This document shows, piece by piece, positions 57,321-57,500 of a stretch of DNA of 57,500 nt (positions are counted from its first letter, which is position 1; each line of letters opens with the position of its first letter). The position numbers and the translations under genes were made by a program. This DNA is from Chrysomallon squamiferum (lineage: Eukaryota > Mollusca > Gastropoda > Neomphalida > Peltospiridae), in the NCBI GenBank assembly GCA_012295275.1, contig CM022671.1, positions 6,828,727 through 6,886,226 of the forward strand, written 5' to 3'. The notes under the pieces were generated by a model that was not told the DNA's origin, made no database searches, and saw only the letters and a program-made list of their open reading frames with translations.

Positions 57321-57500
57321 TTGTAACTGTAGAATTGTAAATGTAATTGATAACTACTGTCTGTCTGTCTGTCTATCTATCAGTCTGTTGTATAACATTA
57401 ATATGACACTGATTAAAAACTCATATTTCAGATTTCTACAATTTCACAGGTTTCTTTATATGGAAATGAAGTAAATTTCATGTTTAATTTTATTAAAAAA

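Overview
This is eukaryotic nuclear DNA from an animal. It is AT-rich and full of di- and trinucleotide microsatellites and minisatellites, and its GT-AG introns are mostly 0.1-2.5 kb. Protein similarity recalled from memory, together with an expressed-looking pair of secreted Asn/Gly/Gln repeat proteins, suggests a lophotrochozoan, most likely a mollusc. The species cannot be named from the sequence.

Layout: (1) 1-10 kb holds two tandem, same-strand paralogous genes, called here A and B. They encode secreted basic proteins of 207 and 243 residues with Gln-Phe-Gln-Asn-Gly repeats. Both have matching TATA promoters, the same intron positions and a 3'-terminal non-coding exon. (2) 10-13.9 kb is gene-free and contains a complete 389-bp hAT-type MITE with a perfect 8-bp target duplication. 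(3) 13.98-16.92 kb (minus) is a complete three-exon ALG10, the ER glucosyltransferase that finishes the N-glycan precursor. (4) 17.55-19.83 kb (plus) is a complete intronless RBM15/spenito-type gene, head-to-head with ALG10 and only 621 bp away. (5) 19.8-31 kb is long non-coding sequence, including a possible spliced 3' UTR and a higher-order minisatellite. (6) 31.0-37.3 kb (plus) is a complete ten-coding-exon MAPKAPK2/3 kinase. (7) 42.16-43.47 kb (minus) is a complete three-exon TMEM167B/Kish-B whose second intron appears to be GC-AG. (8) 44.9 kb to the window end (plus) is the first 15 coding exons of cytosolic isoleucyl-tRNA synthetase, which runs off the right edge.

The conserved genes are housekeeping or signalling genes with no obvious shared pathway. 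Their layout (two divergent pairs and one convergent pair) is the main relation between them.

The most unusual signal is that tandem repeats have repeatedly formed at exon-intron borders of MAPKAPK and IARS1. Several arrays copy the last exon bases plus the 5' splice site, and one copies a 3' splice site plus the first exon bases. The result is series of decoy splice sites inside introns. Two other points stand out: a proline missing from the usual p38 hinge phosphosite of the MAPKAPK, and a gene A stop codon that is rebuilt by splicing.
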